Shown one piece after another: positions 8,118 through 16,200 of a stretch of DNA of 40,051 nucleotides. The first letter of the stretch is position 1, and every line of letters starts with the position of its first letter. The position numbers and the translations under genes are program-made. The notes beneath the pieces are model-generated. The model had not been told where the DNA came from. It did no database searches and saw only the letters and a program-made list of their open reading frames with translations. Source of the DNA: Methylobacterium variabile (GTDB lineage Bacteria; Pseudomonadota; Alphaproteobacteria; Rhizobiales; Beijerinckiaceae); NCBI RefSeq assembly GCF_001043975.1, contig NZ_LABY01000263.1, positions 1 to 40,051 of the forward strand. The letters are read 5' to 3'.

Positions 8118-9536
8118 TTAAACCGCCACCACCTTCCCCGGATTCATGATGTTGTCCGGGTCGATCGCCCGCTTCAGCGTCCGCATCAGGTTCAGCGCCT
8201 CGGGCCCGTGCTCGAGCTCCATGAAGCGCATCTTCTTCTGGCCGATGCCGTGCTCGCCGGTGCAGGTGCCCTCCATGGCGATGGCGCGGGCGACCAGGCG
8301 CTCGATGAAGCCGGTGACCCGGGCGATCTCGTCGGGATCGTCCATCATCACGAGCGGCGAGGTGTGGAAGTTGCCGTCGCCGACATGTCCCGCGATCGGC
8401 GCCGTGATGCCGCTCTCGACGATGTCGCGCTTGGTCGCGTCGACGCACTCGGCGAGCCGCGAGATCGGCACGCAGACGTCGGTGGCGATCACCCGGGCGC
8501 CGGGGCGCATGCCGACCGCCGCCCAGTAGACGTCGTGGCGGGCCTGCCAGAGCCGGGTGCGGTCCTCCGCCCTGGTGGCCCACTCGTAGGGACCGCCCTC
8601 GAACTCCGCCGCGATCTCGCCGAAGCGCTCGGCCTGCTCGCGCACGCTCGCATCCGAGCCGTGGAACTCGACGAGGAGCAGCGGCGTCTCGGGCAGGGTC
8701 AGCTTGGAGTAGGCGTTGCAGGCCGCGACCTGCACCTCGTCGAGGAGCTCGATGCGCGCCACCGGCAGGCCGGACTGGATGGTCACGATGACGGCGTCGC
8801 AGGCCGCCTTGATGCTCGGGAACGGGCAGACGCCGGCGGAGATCGCCTCCGGGATGCCGGCGAGCTTGAGCGTCAGCTCGGTGATGATGCCGAAGGTGCC
8901 CTCCGAGCCGACGAGGAGCCGGGTGAGGTCGTAGCCGGCCGAGGTCTTGCGCGCCCGGGGGCTGGTGCGGACGATGTCGCCGTTCGGCATCACGGCGGTG
9001 AGCGACAGGACGTTGTCCTTCATCGTGCCGTAGCGCACCGCATTGGTGCCCGAGGCCCGGGTCGCCGCCATGCCGCCCAGCGACGCGTCGGCGCCCGGGT
9101 CGATCGGGAAGAACAGGCCCTGGTCGCGCAGGTGCTCGTTCACCGCCTTGCGGGTCACGCCGGGCTGGACCACGCAGTCGAGGTCCTCGGCGTGGACCGC
9201 CAGCACCTTGTTCATGGCGCTCATGTCGATCGAGATGCCGCCGTAGGGCGCGTTGACGTGGCCCTCAAGCGACGTGCCGGTGCCGAAGGCGATGACCGGC
9301 ATCCTGTGGGCGGCGCAGACCCGCACCACCGCCTGCACGTCCGCGGTGCTCTCGGCGTAGACCACCGCGTCCGGCGGCTGGTTGGCCACCCAGGTCAGGG
9401 TGCTGCCATGCTGCTCGCGCACCGCCTGCGAGGTGACAACGCGGTTGCCGAACTGGGCCGTCAGCTCGCGAATCACGGCCTCGACGGTCTCGGGGGAGGG
9501 GCGCTCGCGGGTGGGAGCGGGGCTCTGGGCGTTCAT
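8118..9536 (-). CDS. FAD-linked oxidase, D-lactate dehydrogenase (cytochrome)/GlcD family
   Basis: A 472-residue flavoprotein. Residues about 50-230 form the FAD-binding type 4 domain (PDAVVYAESTADVQAVV, PVIAFGTGTSLEGH pyrophosphate loop, VVQPGVTRKAVN, DPGADASLGGMAATRASGTNA, then VGSEGTFGIITELTLKL), and the C-terminal half is the FAD-oxidase C domain with GHVGDGNFH and GTCTGEHGIGQKK, the His-containing catalytic segments. This combination is that of D-lactate dehydrogenase (cytochrome c or quinone acceptor) and the GlcD subunit; the SLEGH variant and the single-polypeptide form favour the D-lactate/2-hydroxyacid group. ATG 9536 is preceded by GGGAGG about 11 bases upstream. It is transcribed towards the L,D-transpeptidase gene and diverges from the thioesterase gene. 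Confidence 0.88.
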   Translation of the reverse strand: MNAQSPAPTRERPSPETVEAVIRELTAQFGNRVVTSQAVREQHGSTLTWVANQPPDAVVYAESTADVQAVVRVCAAHRMPVIAFGTGTSLEGHVNAPYGGISIDMSAMNKVLAVHAEDLDCVVQPGVTRKAVNEHLRDQGLFFPIDPGADASLGGMAATRASGTNAVRYGTMKDNVLSLTAVMPNGDIVRTSPRARKTSAGYDLTRLLVGSEGTFGIITELTLKLAGIPEAISAGVCPFPSIKAACDAVIVTIQSGLPVARIELLDEVQVAACNAYSKLTLPETPLLLVEFHGSDASVREQAERFGEIAAEFEGGPYEWATRAEDRTRLWQARHDVYWAAVGMRPGARVIATDVCVPISRLAECVDATKRDIVESGITAPIAGHVGDGNFHTSPLVMMDDPDEIARVTGFIERLVARAIAMEGTCTGEHGIGQKKMRFMELEHGPEALNLMRTLKRAIDPDNIMNPGKVVAV

Positions 9537-9664
9537 GGGGACTTAACCTCCCGGACGGATTCTGACGGACGGGCGCCGCCCGGCCTTTTGCCGGCCACTC
9601 TAGCAGCCGGCGTCGGCCCGGCATATCCGGCGCCTCGGTCACGGAGAAGTGCGCCCGGCGGCCG

Positions 9665-9683
9665 GCACCTTGCCCCAAGGTGC
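9665..9683. promoter_or_regulatory. Palindrome between divergent oxidase and thioesterase genes
   Basis: Perfect 8-bp arms GCACCTTG / CAAGGTGC with 3-base centre CCC, 129 bases before the oxidase start and 90 bases before the thioesterase start. The size and placement suit a repressor operator, but no regulator gene adjoins it, and a chance GC-rich palindrome cannot be excluded. Confidence 0.35.
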
Positions 9684-9772
9684 AAGGCATCCGGGGGTGC
9701 ATCGTCCGGCGGAGCGTGCTACGTGCCAGGGCGCCCTTGTCATCCCGCCTGCGCCTGATCGGGAGCCCCACA

Positions 9773-10336
9773 ATGGCTGACGACCGTCCCGCATCGGTCT
9801 TCTTCTTCGCGCCCTTCGTGTCGTCCACGATGGCGATCGAGCCGGGCTGGATCGATTATAACGGCCACCTGAACATGGCGTACTACCACGTCCTGTTCGA
9901 CCGAGCGGTCGACGAGGCGTTCGGCGTCGTCGGCCTCGGGCCGGACTACATGGAGGCCGGACGCGGCACGACCTTCGCGGCCGAGGTCCACGTGCGCTAC
10001 CGCCGCGAGCTGGTGCTCGACGATCCGGTGCGGGTGACGCTCCAGCTCATCGCCTTCGACGAGAAGCGGCTGCACTTCTACGCCGAGATCCGGCACGCGA
10101 CCGAGGGCTGGGTCGCCGCCACGTCCGAGAACCTCTCCCTCCACGTCGACCCGGTGTCCCGGCGCGTCGCGCCGTTCCCGGACGACATCCTGGCCAATCT
10201 CGGGGTCATGCTCAGCTCGCACGCCCGGTTGCCCCGCCCCGACGACCTCGGCCGCGTGATCGGCATCCCGGCCCGCGGCCATGCGCGGCCGGACGCCGTG
10301 GCCTTCGCGGCCGCCGGCGCCCGGGTCAGGCACTAG
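9773..10336 (+). CDS. Hotdog-fold acyl-CoA thioesterase-like protein
   Basis: A 187-residue protein of the 4-hydroxybenzoyl-CoA thioesterase/YbgC-like hotdog superfamily. The signature segment is PGWIDYNGHLNMAYYHVLFDRAVDEAF, with Asp28 and the NGHLN loop matching the catalytic region, followed by FAAEVHVRYRRELVLDDPVRV on the central sheet. Members hydrolyse acyl-CoA thioesters in the cytoplasm; the specific acyl group is not readable from sequence. ATG 9773 is chosen because homology starts right after it; the upstream in-frame extension is Arg-rich and unconserved. Similar proteins are sometimes annotated in carnitine or betainyl-CoA catabolism, but no such pathway genes are present here. 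It is divergent from the oxidase gene. Confidence 0.82.
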   Translation: MADDRPASVFFFAPFVSSTMAIEPGWIDYNGHLNMAYYHVLFDRAVDEAFGVVGLGPDYMEAGRGTTFAAEVHVRYRRELVLDDPVRVTLQLIAFDEKRLHFYAEIRHATEGWVAATSENLSLHVDPVSRRVAPFPDDILANLGVMLSSHARLPRPDDLGRVIGIPARGHARPDAVAFAAAGARVRH

Positions 10337-10354
10337 CCAGGCGCGGCGGCGCGG

Positions 10355-10606
10355 TCAGCGCAGCGGGGCGATCGGCGCGACGGGCGGCGGCAGGCTCTGC
10401 TGGCGCTGGATCTGCCCCTGGAGCTGGTTGGTCTCGAACCGGTTCTGCTGCTGGATGCCGCGCAGCTCGCCGCGGGTCTCGATCGACCGGTTGATGCCTT
10501 CGACGGTCCGCTCGGCGCGGTTGCTCGGCACCTGGTTCTGAGCCAGCGCCGGCAGGGGCGCGGCGGCGAGCGTGACGCTCAGGATCAGGAGGCTGTGGGC
10601 ACGCAT
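10355..10606 (-). CDS. Small secreted hypothetical protein
   Basis: An 83-residue protein with a clear signal peptide (MRAHSLLILSVTLAAAPLPALA, cleavage after ALA-Q near residue 23) and a short, Gln-, Asn- and Arg-rich polar tail ending in a Pro-rich segment. No family is recognised. Its predicted mature part, with spaced Gln/Arg and heptad-like patterning (RTVEGINRSIETRGELRGIQQQ), may be helical or coiled. GGAAGAG precedes ATG 10606; ATG 10621 upstream is an alternative that adds five residues (MGRDT). It diverges from the uvrD gene, with 134 bases between starts. Short periplasmic proteins of this kind are common and poorly characterised in Hyphomicrobiales. Confidence 0.65.
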   Translation of the reverse strand: MRAHSLLILSVTLAAAPLPALAQNQVPSNRAERTVEGINRSIETRGELRGIQQQNRFETNQLQGQIQRQQSLPPPVAPIAPLR

Positions 10607-10740
10607 CGTGTCTCTTCCCATGGGCGAGGGCCTGTACGTGGAGAACGACGCCGGGGTCCAGGCAAGGTTCCGCCGTCTCACGAAGACGTATGCGCCCGCC
10701 ACCCTCGACGCCGTTCGCGTTTTGGTCCAGTGATGCCCGC

Positions 10741-13092
10741 ATGACTCGCGAAACCGCCGCAGGGACCGCCGGCCCGGCTTCCACCTCGATCTCCGCCCGC
10801 GCCCGCGCCGCGGTGGTGCCCCAGGACGCGTCCTACCTCGCCGGGCTCAACCCCGAGCAGCGCCGCGCCGTCGAGGCGACGGAGGGGCCGGTGCTGGTGC
10901 TGGCCGGGGCCGGCACCGGCAAGACCCGGGTGCTGACCACCCGCATCGCCCACCTGATCGCCACCGGCCGCGCCCGGCCGTTCGACATCCTGTCGGTGAC
11001 CTTCACCAACAAGGCCGCCCGGGAGATGAAGGAGCGCATCGGTGCGCTCATCGGCCCCGCCGGGGAGGGGATGCCGTGGCTCGGCACCTTCCACGCCATC
11101 GGCACCAAGATCCTGCGGCGCCACGCCGAGCTCGTCGGCCTGCGCTCCGACTTCACGATCCTCGGCACCGACGACCAGCTGCGCCTGCTCAAGCAGGTGA
11201 TCGCGGCGGCCGACCTCGACGAGAAGCGCTGGCCCGCCCGCAGCCTCGCCGGCACCATCGACGGCTGGAAGAACCGCGGCCTCGGCCCTGAGCAGGTGCC
11301 GGCGGGCGAGGCCGGCGCCTTCGGCTTCGGCAAGGGCGGGACGCTCTACGCCGCCTACCAGGAGCGGCTGAAATCGCTGAACGCGGTCGATTTCGGCGAC
11401 CTGCTGCTGCTCTGCCTGCGGCTGTGGCGCGAGAACCCGGATATTCTGACCAACTACCAGCAGCGCTTCCGCTACATCCTGGTCGACGAGTACCAGGACA
11501 CCAACGTCGCCCAGTACCTCTGGCTGCGCCTGCTGGCGCAGGGCCACCGCAACGTCGCCTGCGTCGGCGACGACGACCAGTCGATCTACGGCTGGCGCGG
11601 TGCCGAGGTCGACAACATCCTGCGCTTCGAGCACGATTTCCCGGGCGCCCTGGTGGTGCGGCTCGAGAACAACTACCGCTCGACCGGCCACATCCTGGCC
11701 GCCGCCTCGACGCTGATCGCCCACAACGAGGGCCGCCTCGGCAAGACCCTGCGCACCGACAGCCCGGAGGGCGAGAAGGTCACGGTCACCGGCGCCTGGG
11801 ATTCGGAGGAGGAGGCGCGGCTCGTCTGCGAGGAGATCGAGCGCCTCCAGGCCAAGGGCCACAAGCTGTCGGAGATCGCCGTCCTGGTGCGGATCTCCGC
11901 GCAGATGCGCGAGGTCGAGGACCGCTTCGTCCAGCTCGGTCTGCCCTATCGCGTCGTCGGCGGCCCGCGCTTCTACGAGCGGGCCGAGATCCGCGACGCG
12001 CTGGCGTATCTTCGCATCGTCGCCAACGGCTCCGACGACCTCGCCTTCGAGCGGATCTTCAACACGCCCAAGCGCGGCTTGGGCGACGCGACGCTCCAGG
12101 CGCTGCATGGGCTCGCCCGCCGCGCCGGCGTGCCTCTGCTCCAGGCGGCGCGGATGATGAGCGAGACCGAGGAGCTGAAGCCCAAGCCCCGCTCGACCCT
12201 GCGCGCCCTGTGCCAGAGCTTCTCCCGCTGGGCGAAGCTCCTCGAGGACCAGCCGCACACCGAGGTCGCCCAGACGATCCTGGAGGAATCCGGCTACACC
12301 GAGATGTGGCAGAAGGAGCGCACCGCCGACGCCGCCGGGCGCCTGGAGAACCTCAAGGAGCTGGTGCGCTCGATGGAGGAGTTCCCGGACCTTGCCGGCT
12401 TCCTCGAGCACGTCTCCCTCGTCATGGACGCCAACGAGGCCGAGGGTGGCGACCGGGTGAGCCTGATGACGCTCCACGCCGCCAAGGGCCTCGAGTTCGA
12501 CACCGTCTTCCTGCCCGGCTGGGAGAACGGCCTGTTCCCGAACCAGCGCGCCCTCGACGAGAGCGGGCGGGCCGGCCTCGAGGAGGAGCGGCGCCTCGCC
12601 CATGTCGGCCTGACCCGGGCGCGCAAGCGCGCCAAGATCTCGTTTGCGGTCAACCGGCGCATTCACGGCCTGTGGTCCTCGACCGTGCCGAGCCGCTTCA
12701 TCGACGAGTTGCCCGAGACAAGCGTCGCGGTCATCGACGCGCCGGCGAGCTTCTCGCAAGGGCCGTCGCGCTTCGACCGGCAGGCCCCCGCCTTCGGCTC
12801 GTCCTACACCACGCCGGGCTGGCAGCGGGCGCAGGCCGCGACCGCCGGCCAGGACCGGTTCGGCGGGGGAGGGCGGAGCGCCGCGCCGGGGCGGCGCGGG
12901 CCGCAGCAGATCGAGGGCACGCTGGTGGCGAAATCCACCGGCACCCCGTCCGCCTACGAGGCCGGCGCCCGCATCTTCCACACCAAATTCGGGCCCGGCT
13001 CGGTGGCCGCCGTCGACGGCAACAAGCTCACCGTTGACTTCGACAAGGCCGGCCGGAAGATGGTCCTCGACAGCTTCGTCCAGCCGGGCTGA
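10741..13092 (+). CDS. uvrD: UvrD/PcrA-family ATP-dependent DNA helicase
   Basis: A 783-residue superfamily 1A helicase. The motifs are in order: Q motif LNPEQRRAVEA (36-46), Walker A AGAGTGKT (55-62), motif Ia TFTNKAAREMKER, motif II LVDEYQDTN, motif III GDDDQSIYGWRGA, motif IV LENNYRST, motif V SLMTLHAAKGLEFDTVF and motif VI EERRLAHVGLTRARKR. The C-terminus carries the Tudor-like segment found in PcrA/UvrD (IFHTKFGPGSVAAVDGNKLTVDFD), which contacts RNA polymerase in studied homologues. It acts in nucleotide excision and mismatch repair and in removing RecA or stalled polymerase. ATG 10741 is chosen; ATG 10690 would add 17 unconserved residues. Neither start has a strong ribosome site. The gene stands alone. 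Confidence 0.93.
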   Translation: MTRETAAGTAGPASTSISARARAAVVPQDASYLAGLNPEQRRAVEATEGPVLVLAGAGTGKTRVLTTRIAHLIATGRARPFDILSVTFTNKAAREMKERIGALIGPAGEGMPWLGTFHAIGTKILRRHAELVGLRSDFTILGTDDQLRLLKQVIAAADLDEKRWPARSLAGTIDGWKNRGLGPEQVPAGEAGAFGFGKGGTLYAAYQERLKSLNAVDFGDLLLLCLRLWRENPDILTNYQQRFRYILVDEYQDTNVAQYLWLRLLAQGHRNVACVGDDDQSIYGWRGAEVDNILRFEHDFPGALVVRLENNYRSTGHILAAASTLIAHNEGRLGKTLRTDSPEGEKVTVTGAWDSEEEARLVCEEIERLQAKGHKLSEIAVLVRISAQMREVEDRFVQLGLPYRVVGGPRFYERAEIRDALAYLRIVANGSDDLAFERIFNTPKRGLGDATLQALHGLARRAGVPLLQAARMMSETEELKPKPRSTLRALCQSFSRWAKLLEDQPHTEVAQTILEESGYTEMWQKERTADAAGRLENLKELVRSMEEFPDLAGFLEHVSLVMDANEAEGGDRVSLMTLHAAKGLEFDTVFLPGWENGLFPNQRALDESGRAGLEEERRLAHVGLTRARKRAKISFAVNRRIHGLWSSTVPSRFIDELPETSVAVIDAPASFSQGPSRFDRQAPAFGSSYTTPGWQRAQAATAGQDRFGGGGRSAAPGRRGPQQIEGTLVAKSTGTPSAYEAGARIFHTKFGPGSVAAVDGNKLTVDFDKAGRKMVLDSFVQPG

Positions 13093-13483
13093 GGCGGTCC
13101 CGCGCGCTCCTGCCCGCGTGGACGAACGAGGAGCGGCGATCAGGTGGCGACCTCATCCGGCCCGCGGGTCAACGGCGATCCGCGCCGCATCCCCGGGAAT
13201 GCCGCGCCCCCTTCCACCCCTGTGTGGTTTTCATCACAAGAACCCGGCTCCTCTTCGTCACCCGGCGTTTTGCCGGTTCATGGTGCGGCGCGAGAATTGC
13301 TCGTTCACCATCGGCTGCTTACCCTCTCGGTCGAGACGGGCGGACTTGTCCACCGCCTGCGTCATCCCCGACCGGAACCGTTGTGGCCCGTGAGGCTTTG
13401 AGTCGTTACAAGAACAAAGGAGATCTGGGACACGAGAGGGCACACGATAGTCGGCACCGCAAGTCCAGTGGGAGTGTTGATCC
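13093..13483. other. 391-base gene-free leader between uvrD and the phoH-like gene
   Basis: No convincing gene is seen; the short ORFs here lack ribosome sites and recognisable protein character. It holds a small hairpin CCGGC-GTTTT-GCCGG at about 13262-13276 and, just after it, a nested repeat: ATGGTG (13280-13285) pairing with CACCAT (13306-13311) around CGAG (13291-13294) and CTCG (13300-13303). An AAAGGAG at about 13418-13424 has no start codon at a usable distance. The stretch is locally less GC-rich than the flanking genes, which fits a promoter or untranslated leader for the downstream gene. Confidence 0.5.
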
Positions 13484-14200
13484 ATGAAGAGACGACGCGC
13501 ACGACTTGAACTGGTTGAAGACCGTCCGATCCGGGTGCACCGCACCCGTTTCGAGGAAGAGCGTAATCCGCCTCCGATCCAGCCGATGACGGCCCGCCAG
13601 GCCGAGTATCTGGAAGCCCTCGGGTCCCACCCGCAAGTCATCGTCCTCGGCCCCGCCGGCACCGGCAAGACCTACATCGCCGGAACCCGCGCCGCCGACC
13701 TGCTGCGCCAGCGCCGCGTCGCCAAGGTGGTGATCACCCGGCCGAACGTTCCCTCCGGTCGATCCCTCGGCTTCTTCCCCGGCAGCCTCGAGGAGAAGAT
13801 CGCCCCCTGGGTCGCTCCCCTCACCGAGACCATGAAGGAGCGCATGGGCGACGGCGCCTTCGAGATCGCCGTCAAGGCCGGCGAGATCGAGGTCGTGCCC
13901 TTCGAGGTGATGCGCGGCCGCACCTTCAAGAACTGCCTGGTGATCCTCGACGAGGCCCAGAACACCACCCCCGCCGAGATCAAGATGTTCCTGACCCGGA
14001 TCGGCGACGACACCCAGGTCATCATCAACGGCGACGTCTCGCAGACCGACCTGCGCGAGACCTCGGGGCTCCGCACCGTCATCCACCTGGTCAAGAGCCG
14101 GATGATGCCGATCCCGATCGTCGAGTTCGGCCTCGACGACATCGTCCGGTCGGGCATCTGCGCCGAGTGGGTGCGGGCCTTCGAGGAGGCGCGAGTTTAA
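13484..14200 (+). CDS. PhoH-like ATPase
   Basis: A 238-residue protein that is essentially one PhoH ATPase domain: a basic N-terminus (MKRRRARLELVEDR), Walker A GPAGTGKT at 56-63, TRPNVPSGRSLGFFPGSLEEK (the PhoH signature region at 85-105), and Walker B LVILDEAQNT at 152-161, followed by sensor-like NGDVSQTDL. PhoH proteins are cytoplasmic ATPases related to SF1 helicases and linked to phosphate starvation or RNA metabolism; PhoH2 fusions carry a PIN RNase domain, but this one has none and lacks the longer N-terminus of the PhoH-YbeY operon type. No ybeZ-ybeY neighbours are present. GGGAG upstream supports ATG 13484. The long leader upstream suggests independent regulation. Confidence 0.88.
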   Translation: MKRRRARLELVEDRPIRVHRTRFEEERNPPPIQPMTARQAEYLEALGSHPQVIVLGPAGTGKTYIAGTRAADLLRQRRVAKVVITRPNVPSGRSLGFFPGSLEEKIAPWVAPLTETMKERMGDGAFEIAVKAGEIEVVPFEVMRGRTFKNCLVILDEAQNTTPAEIKMFLTRIGDDTQVIINGDVSQTDLRETSGLRTVIHLVKSRMMPIPIVEFGLDDIVRSGICAEWVRAFEEARV

Positions 14201-14240
14201 CGGTGGCCTGCCGCTCCGGGCGATCCGGAGCGGCAGGCTG

Positions 14241-15026
14241 TCAGCGCGATGTCCTGCCGGCGAAGTCGCTCTGGAAGTCCTTCAGCTCGCCGGCATTGAG
14301 ATCCGACACGGCACGGAAGGCGAGCCCGCTCTGGTCCCAGGCGATGACGGTGTAGCCGTCCCGGGTCGCGTCGTGAGGTGGTCGCCCGTCCGCCGGCCAG
14401 ACGAAGAGATTGATGACGTGCTGGTGCCGCCGGTAGATCAGCGCGGCCACGACGCGCCCGCCGACGTAGTCGAGGCGGCCGCCGACGAGCGGGAATCCGC
14501 GATCAGCGAGGTCGACGACCGGCGGCGAGAAGTCGATCCGACCGGCGAACCACGGCTTCACCGTGTGCTGGTCGGTGCTCTCGACATCCGTGAGATGGCT
14601 TGCCAGGAGCGAGCGGACGTGGCCCGCGACGAGGTCGGCCGCGAGATCGGCGCCCGGCTCGGGCCGCGTCGTAACGACTGCGAGCAGGATCGCAACGGCG
14701 ACGAGGCCGGCGGGCAGGCCCGCTACCGCCCGCAGCCGCGCGAGGAGGCCCGGGAAGCGGGCGAAGCGCCGCGGCTCCTGCGCCAGCTCCTCCCGCGCCA
14801 GAGTGGCGGCGAGCCGCGCGCGCAGCGCCTCCGGGGCGCGCCACGCGACGTCCTCGCCCGAGAGGCGCGCGCGGAGCGCGCGCAAGGACGCGAGCTCGCG
14901 GGCGCAGGCCGGGCATTGCGCGACGTGCGCCTCGCACCGCAGCGCGTTGGCCGCGTCGAGCTCGCGGTCGATCAGGGCGTGGAGCAGGATGGCTTCGTCG
15001 CAGGGAACCTCGCGCCGCTCCGTCAT
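14241..15026 (-). CDS. Zinc-finger transmembrane anti-sigma factor
   Basis: A 261-residue anti-sigma factor. Residues 1-50 form the zinc-binding anti-sigma domain, with H34-x3-C38-x2-C41 (CEAHVAQCPAC) typical of cytoplasmic ZAS domains that hold an ECF sigma factor. One hydrophobic helix (about 103-120) spans the membrane and a roughly 140-residue periplasmic domain follows, containing GGRLDYVGGRVVAALIYRR then HVINLFVWPAD, a conserved pattern in alpha- and betaproteobacterial anti-sigma factors. The domain is probably the signal sensor, and its several His residues are worth noting given the cupredoxin in the operon. The start ATG 15026 overlaps the sigma gene stop in ATGA, so the two are translationally coupled. 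It is the last gene of the four-gene operon. Confidence 0.88.
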   Translation of the reverse strand: MTERREVPCDEAILLHALIDRELDAANALRCEAHVAQCPACARELASLRALRARLSGEDVAWRAPEALRARLAATLAREELAQEPRRFARFPGLLARLRAVAGLPAGLVAVAILLAVVTTRPEPGADLAADLVAGHVRSLLASHLTDVESTDQHTVKPWFAGRIDFSPPVVDLADRGFPLVGGRLDYVGGRVVAALIYRRHQHVINLFVWPADGRPPHDATRDGYTVIAWDQSGLAFRAVSDLNAGELKDFQSDFAGRTSR

Positions 15027-15754
15027 GGCCGGTCCTCGCCGCATCGGCGGCGCCACGCCGTCGCGAGCATGTGCCGCGCCCGGGCGAGGCGCGACATCAC
15101 CGTCCCGATCGGCGCCGCGGTGACCGCCGCGATCTGCTTGTAGGACAGGTCGTCGAATTCCCGCAGGATCAGCACCTCGCGAAACTCCTCCGGCAGGGCC
15201 TCGATCAGCCGGCGGATGAACGCCGCCTCGCTGTCGCGGACGAGCGAGGCCTCCGGCGTCGGCTGGTCGGGGTCCCAGATCTCCTGCTCATGCGATCCGG
15301 GGGCCGGGCGCTCGTCCGGCGGCACGCCGCATTCCAGCGGCGCGTGGCGCGCCCGGTCGCGGACCCGCGCGCTCGCCCAGTTCCGCGCGCAGTTGCGCAC
15401 GATCGCCAGGAGCCAGGCGCGGGCATCGCCACCGCGATAGGTCCCGAAGGCCCGGAAGGCGCGCAGGAATGCCTCCTGCACGACGTCGTCGGCGGCGTCG
15501 GCGTCCCGCGTCAGGAAGCGGGCGAGGTTGTAGGCGGCGTCGAGATGCGGCAGCGCGACCTCGCGAAACGAGCCGGGGGGCGGCCCGGCCGCCGCCTCCG
15601 GCGTTGCGGCCTCGCGCGCCGGCGAAGGGCGATCGGTGCATCCGGAAGCCGCCGCCGCCTGATGCGCCAGGACCGCCGCGATCCGGACCCACAGGCCGGC
15701 GCCCGCCGGCCTCCACCGGACCGGGCGGCCGGTCGCGACGGCGGCCGCCGTCAC
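15023..15754 (-). CDS. ECF (RpoE-type) RNA polymerase sigma factor
   Basis: A 243-residue sigma-70 family factor with only regions 2 and 4. Region 2 (about 68-135) contains PHLDAAYNLARFLTRDADAADDVVQEAFLRAFR and the DNA-melting segment ARAWLLAIVRNCARNW; region 4 (about 176-232) ends in LPEEFREVLILREFDDLSYKQIA and the helix-turn-helix TAAPIGTVMSRLARAR. The N-terminus is about 60 residues longer than usual, low in complexity and without internal Met, so the true start could lie further in, for example at a GTG near residue 66; however GGGAGGGG sits just before GTG 15754. Its anti-sigma partner overlaps downstream, and cupredoxin and phosphoesterase genes precede it. Autoregulation is likely, as in most ECF systems. 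Confidence 0.9.
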   Translation of the reverse strand: MTAAAVATGRPVRWRPAGAGLWVRIAAVLAHQAAAASGCTDRPSPAREAATPEAAAGPPPGSFREVALPHLDAAYNLARFLTRDADAADDVVQEAFLRAFRAFGTYRGGDARAWLLAIVRNCARNWASARVRDRARHAPLECGVPPDERPAPGSHEQEIWDPDQPTPEASLVRDSEAAFIRRLIEALPEEFREVLILREFDDLSYKQIAAVTAAPIGTVMSRLARARHMLATAWRRRCGEDRP

Positions 15755-15791
15755 GAGACCCCTCCCGGGTTCGTTTGCGCAGCCATGCGGG

Positions 15792-16187
15792 TCACCCCGG
15801 TGGAACCCGCACCACGACCGTGCCGGTCATGTGCGGGTGCAGCGAGCAGAAGTAAGGATACTCCCCGGGCACCGAGAAGGTGAAGGAGAAGGACTCGTCG
15901 GTGTCGAGCGCCCGCGAGCGGAACTGGCCGGCCGTCGCGACCACGGTATGGGGAATATCGTCGCCGTTGCGCCACGTCAGCGTCGTCCCCGGTGCGACCG
16001 CGACGACGGCCGGGCTGAAGGTGAAGTTGTCGATGCGGACGACGACCGCTGCGGCGGGTGCGGGCGATTCGGCGGCGGCGCCCGCGCCGAGCAGCAGCGC
16101 CGCGATCAGTGTTGCCGCGAAGGCCGCCTGCCGGCCGCGACGGAGGAGCGGGGCCGGGGAGGGGCCGGCCTGCGAGGAAGAGGGCAT
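15792..16187 (-). CDS. Exported cupredoxin (type 1 copper protein)
   Basis: A 131-residue small blue-copper-like protein. An N-terminal hydrophobic signal segment (about 22-39, AATLIAALLLGAGAAA) suggests export or membrane anchoring. The cupredoxin fold follows: NFTFSPAVVAVAPGTTLTWRNGDDIPHTV with His80, then GEYPYFCSLHPHMTGTVVV with Cys114, His117 and Met120, the complete type 1 copper ligand set of the plastocyanin/amicyanin group. Such proteins carry electrons or bind copper in the periplasm. It sits 13 bases after the phosphoesterase stop and 37 bases before the sigma gene, in the same operon. The close spacing of Cys, His and Met resembles amicyanin-like proteins, but I do not claim it is amicyanin, since no amine dehydrogenase genes are present. 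Confidence 0.88.
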   Translation of the reverse strand: MPSSSQAGPSPAPLLRRGRQAAFAATLIAALLLGAGAAAESPAPAAAVVVRIDNFTFSPAVVAVAPGTTLTWRNGDDIPHTVVATAGQFRSRALDTDESFSFTFSVPGEYPYFCSLHPHMTGTVVVRVPPG

Positions 16188-16200
16188 GGAGCCATCGCGC

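Noticed and set aside
7776..9758. 660-residue plus-strand ORF opposite the oxidase gene
   Set aside because: Its true coding neighbour on the minus strand has complete FAD-oxidase motifs; the ORF crosses the end of the transpeptidase gene.
10678..12981. 767-residue minus-strand ORF opposite uvrD
   Set aside because: The plus frame carries all helicase motifs; the antisense frame is low-complexity Ala/Gly/Leu/Asp with no recognisable family.
13144..13487. Short ORFs in the leader before the PhoH-like gene
   Set aside because: They overlap in different frames, lack ribosome sites and show no protein-like conservation.
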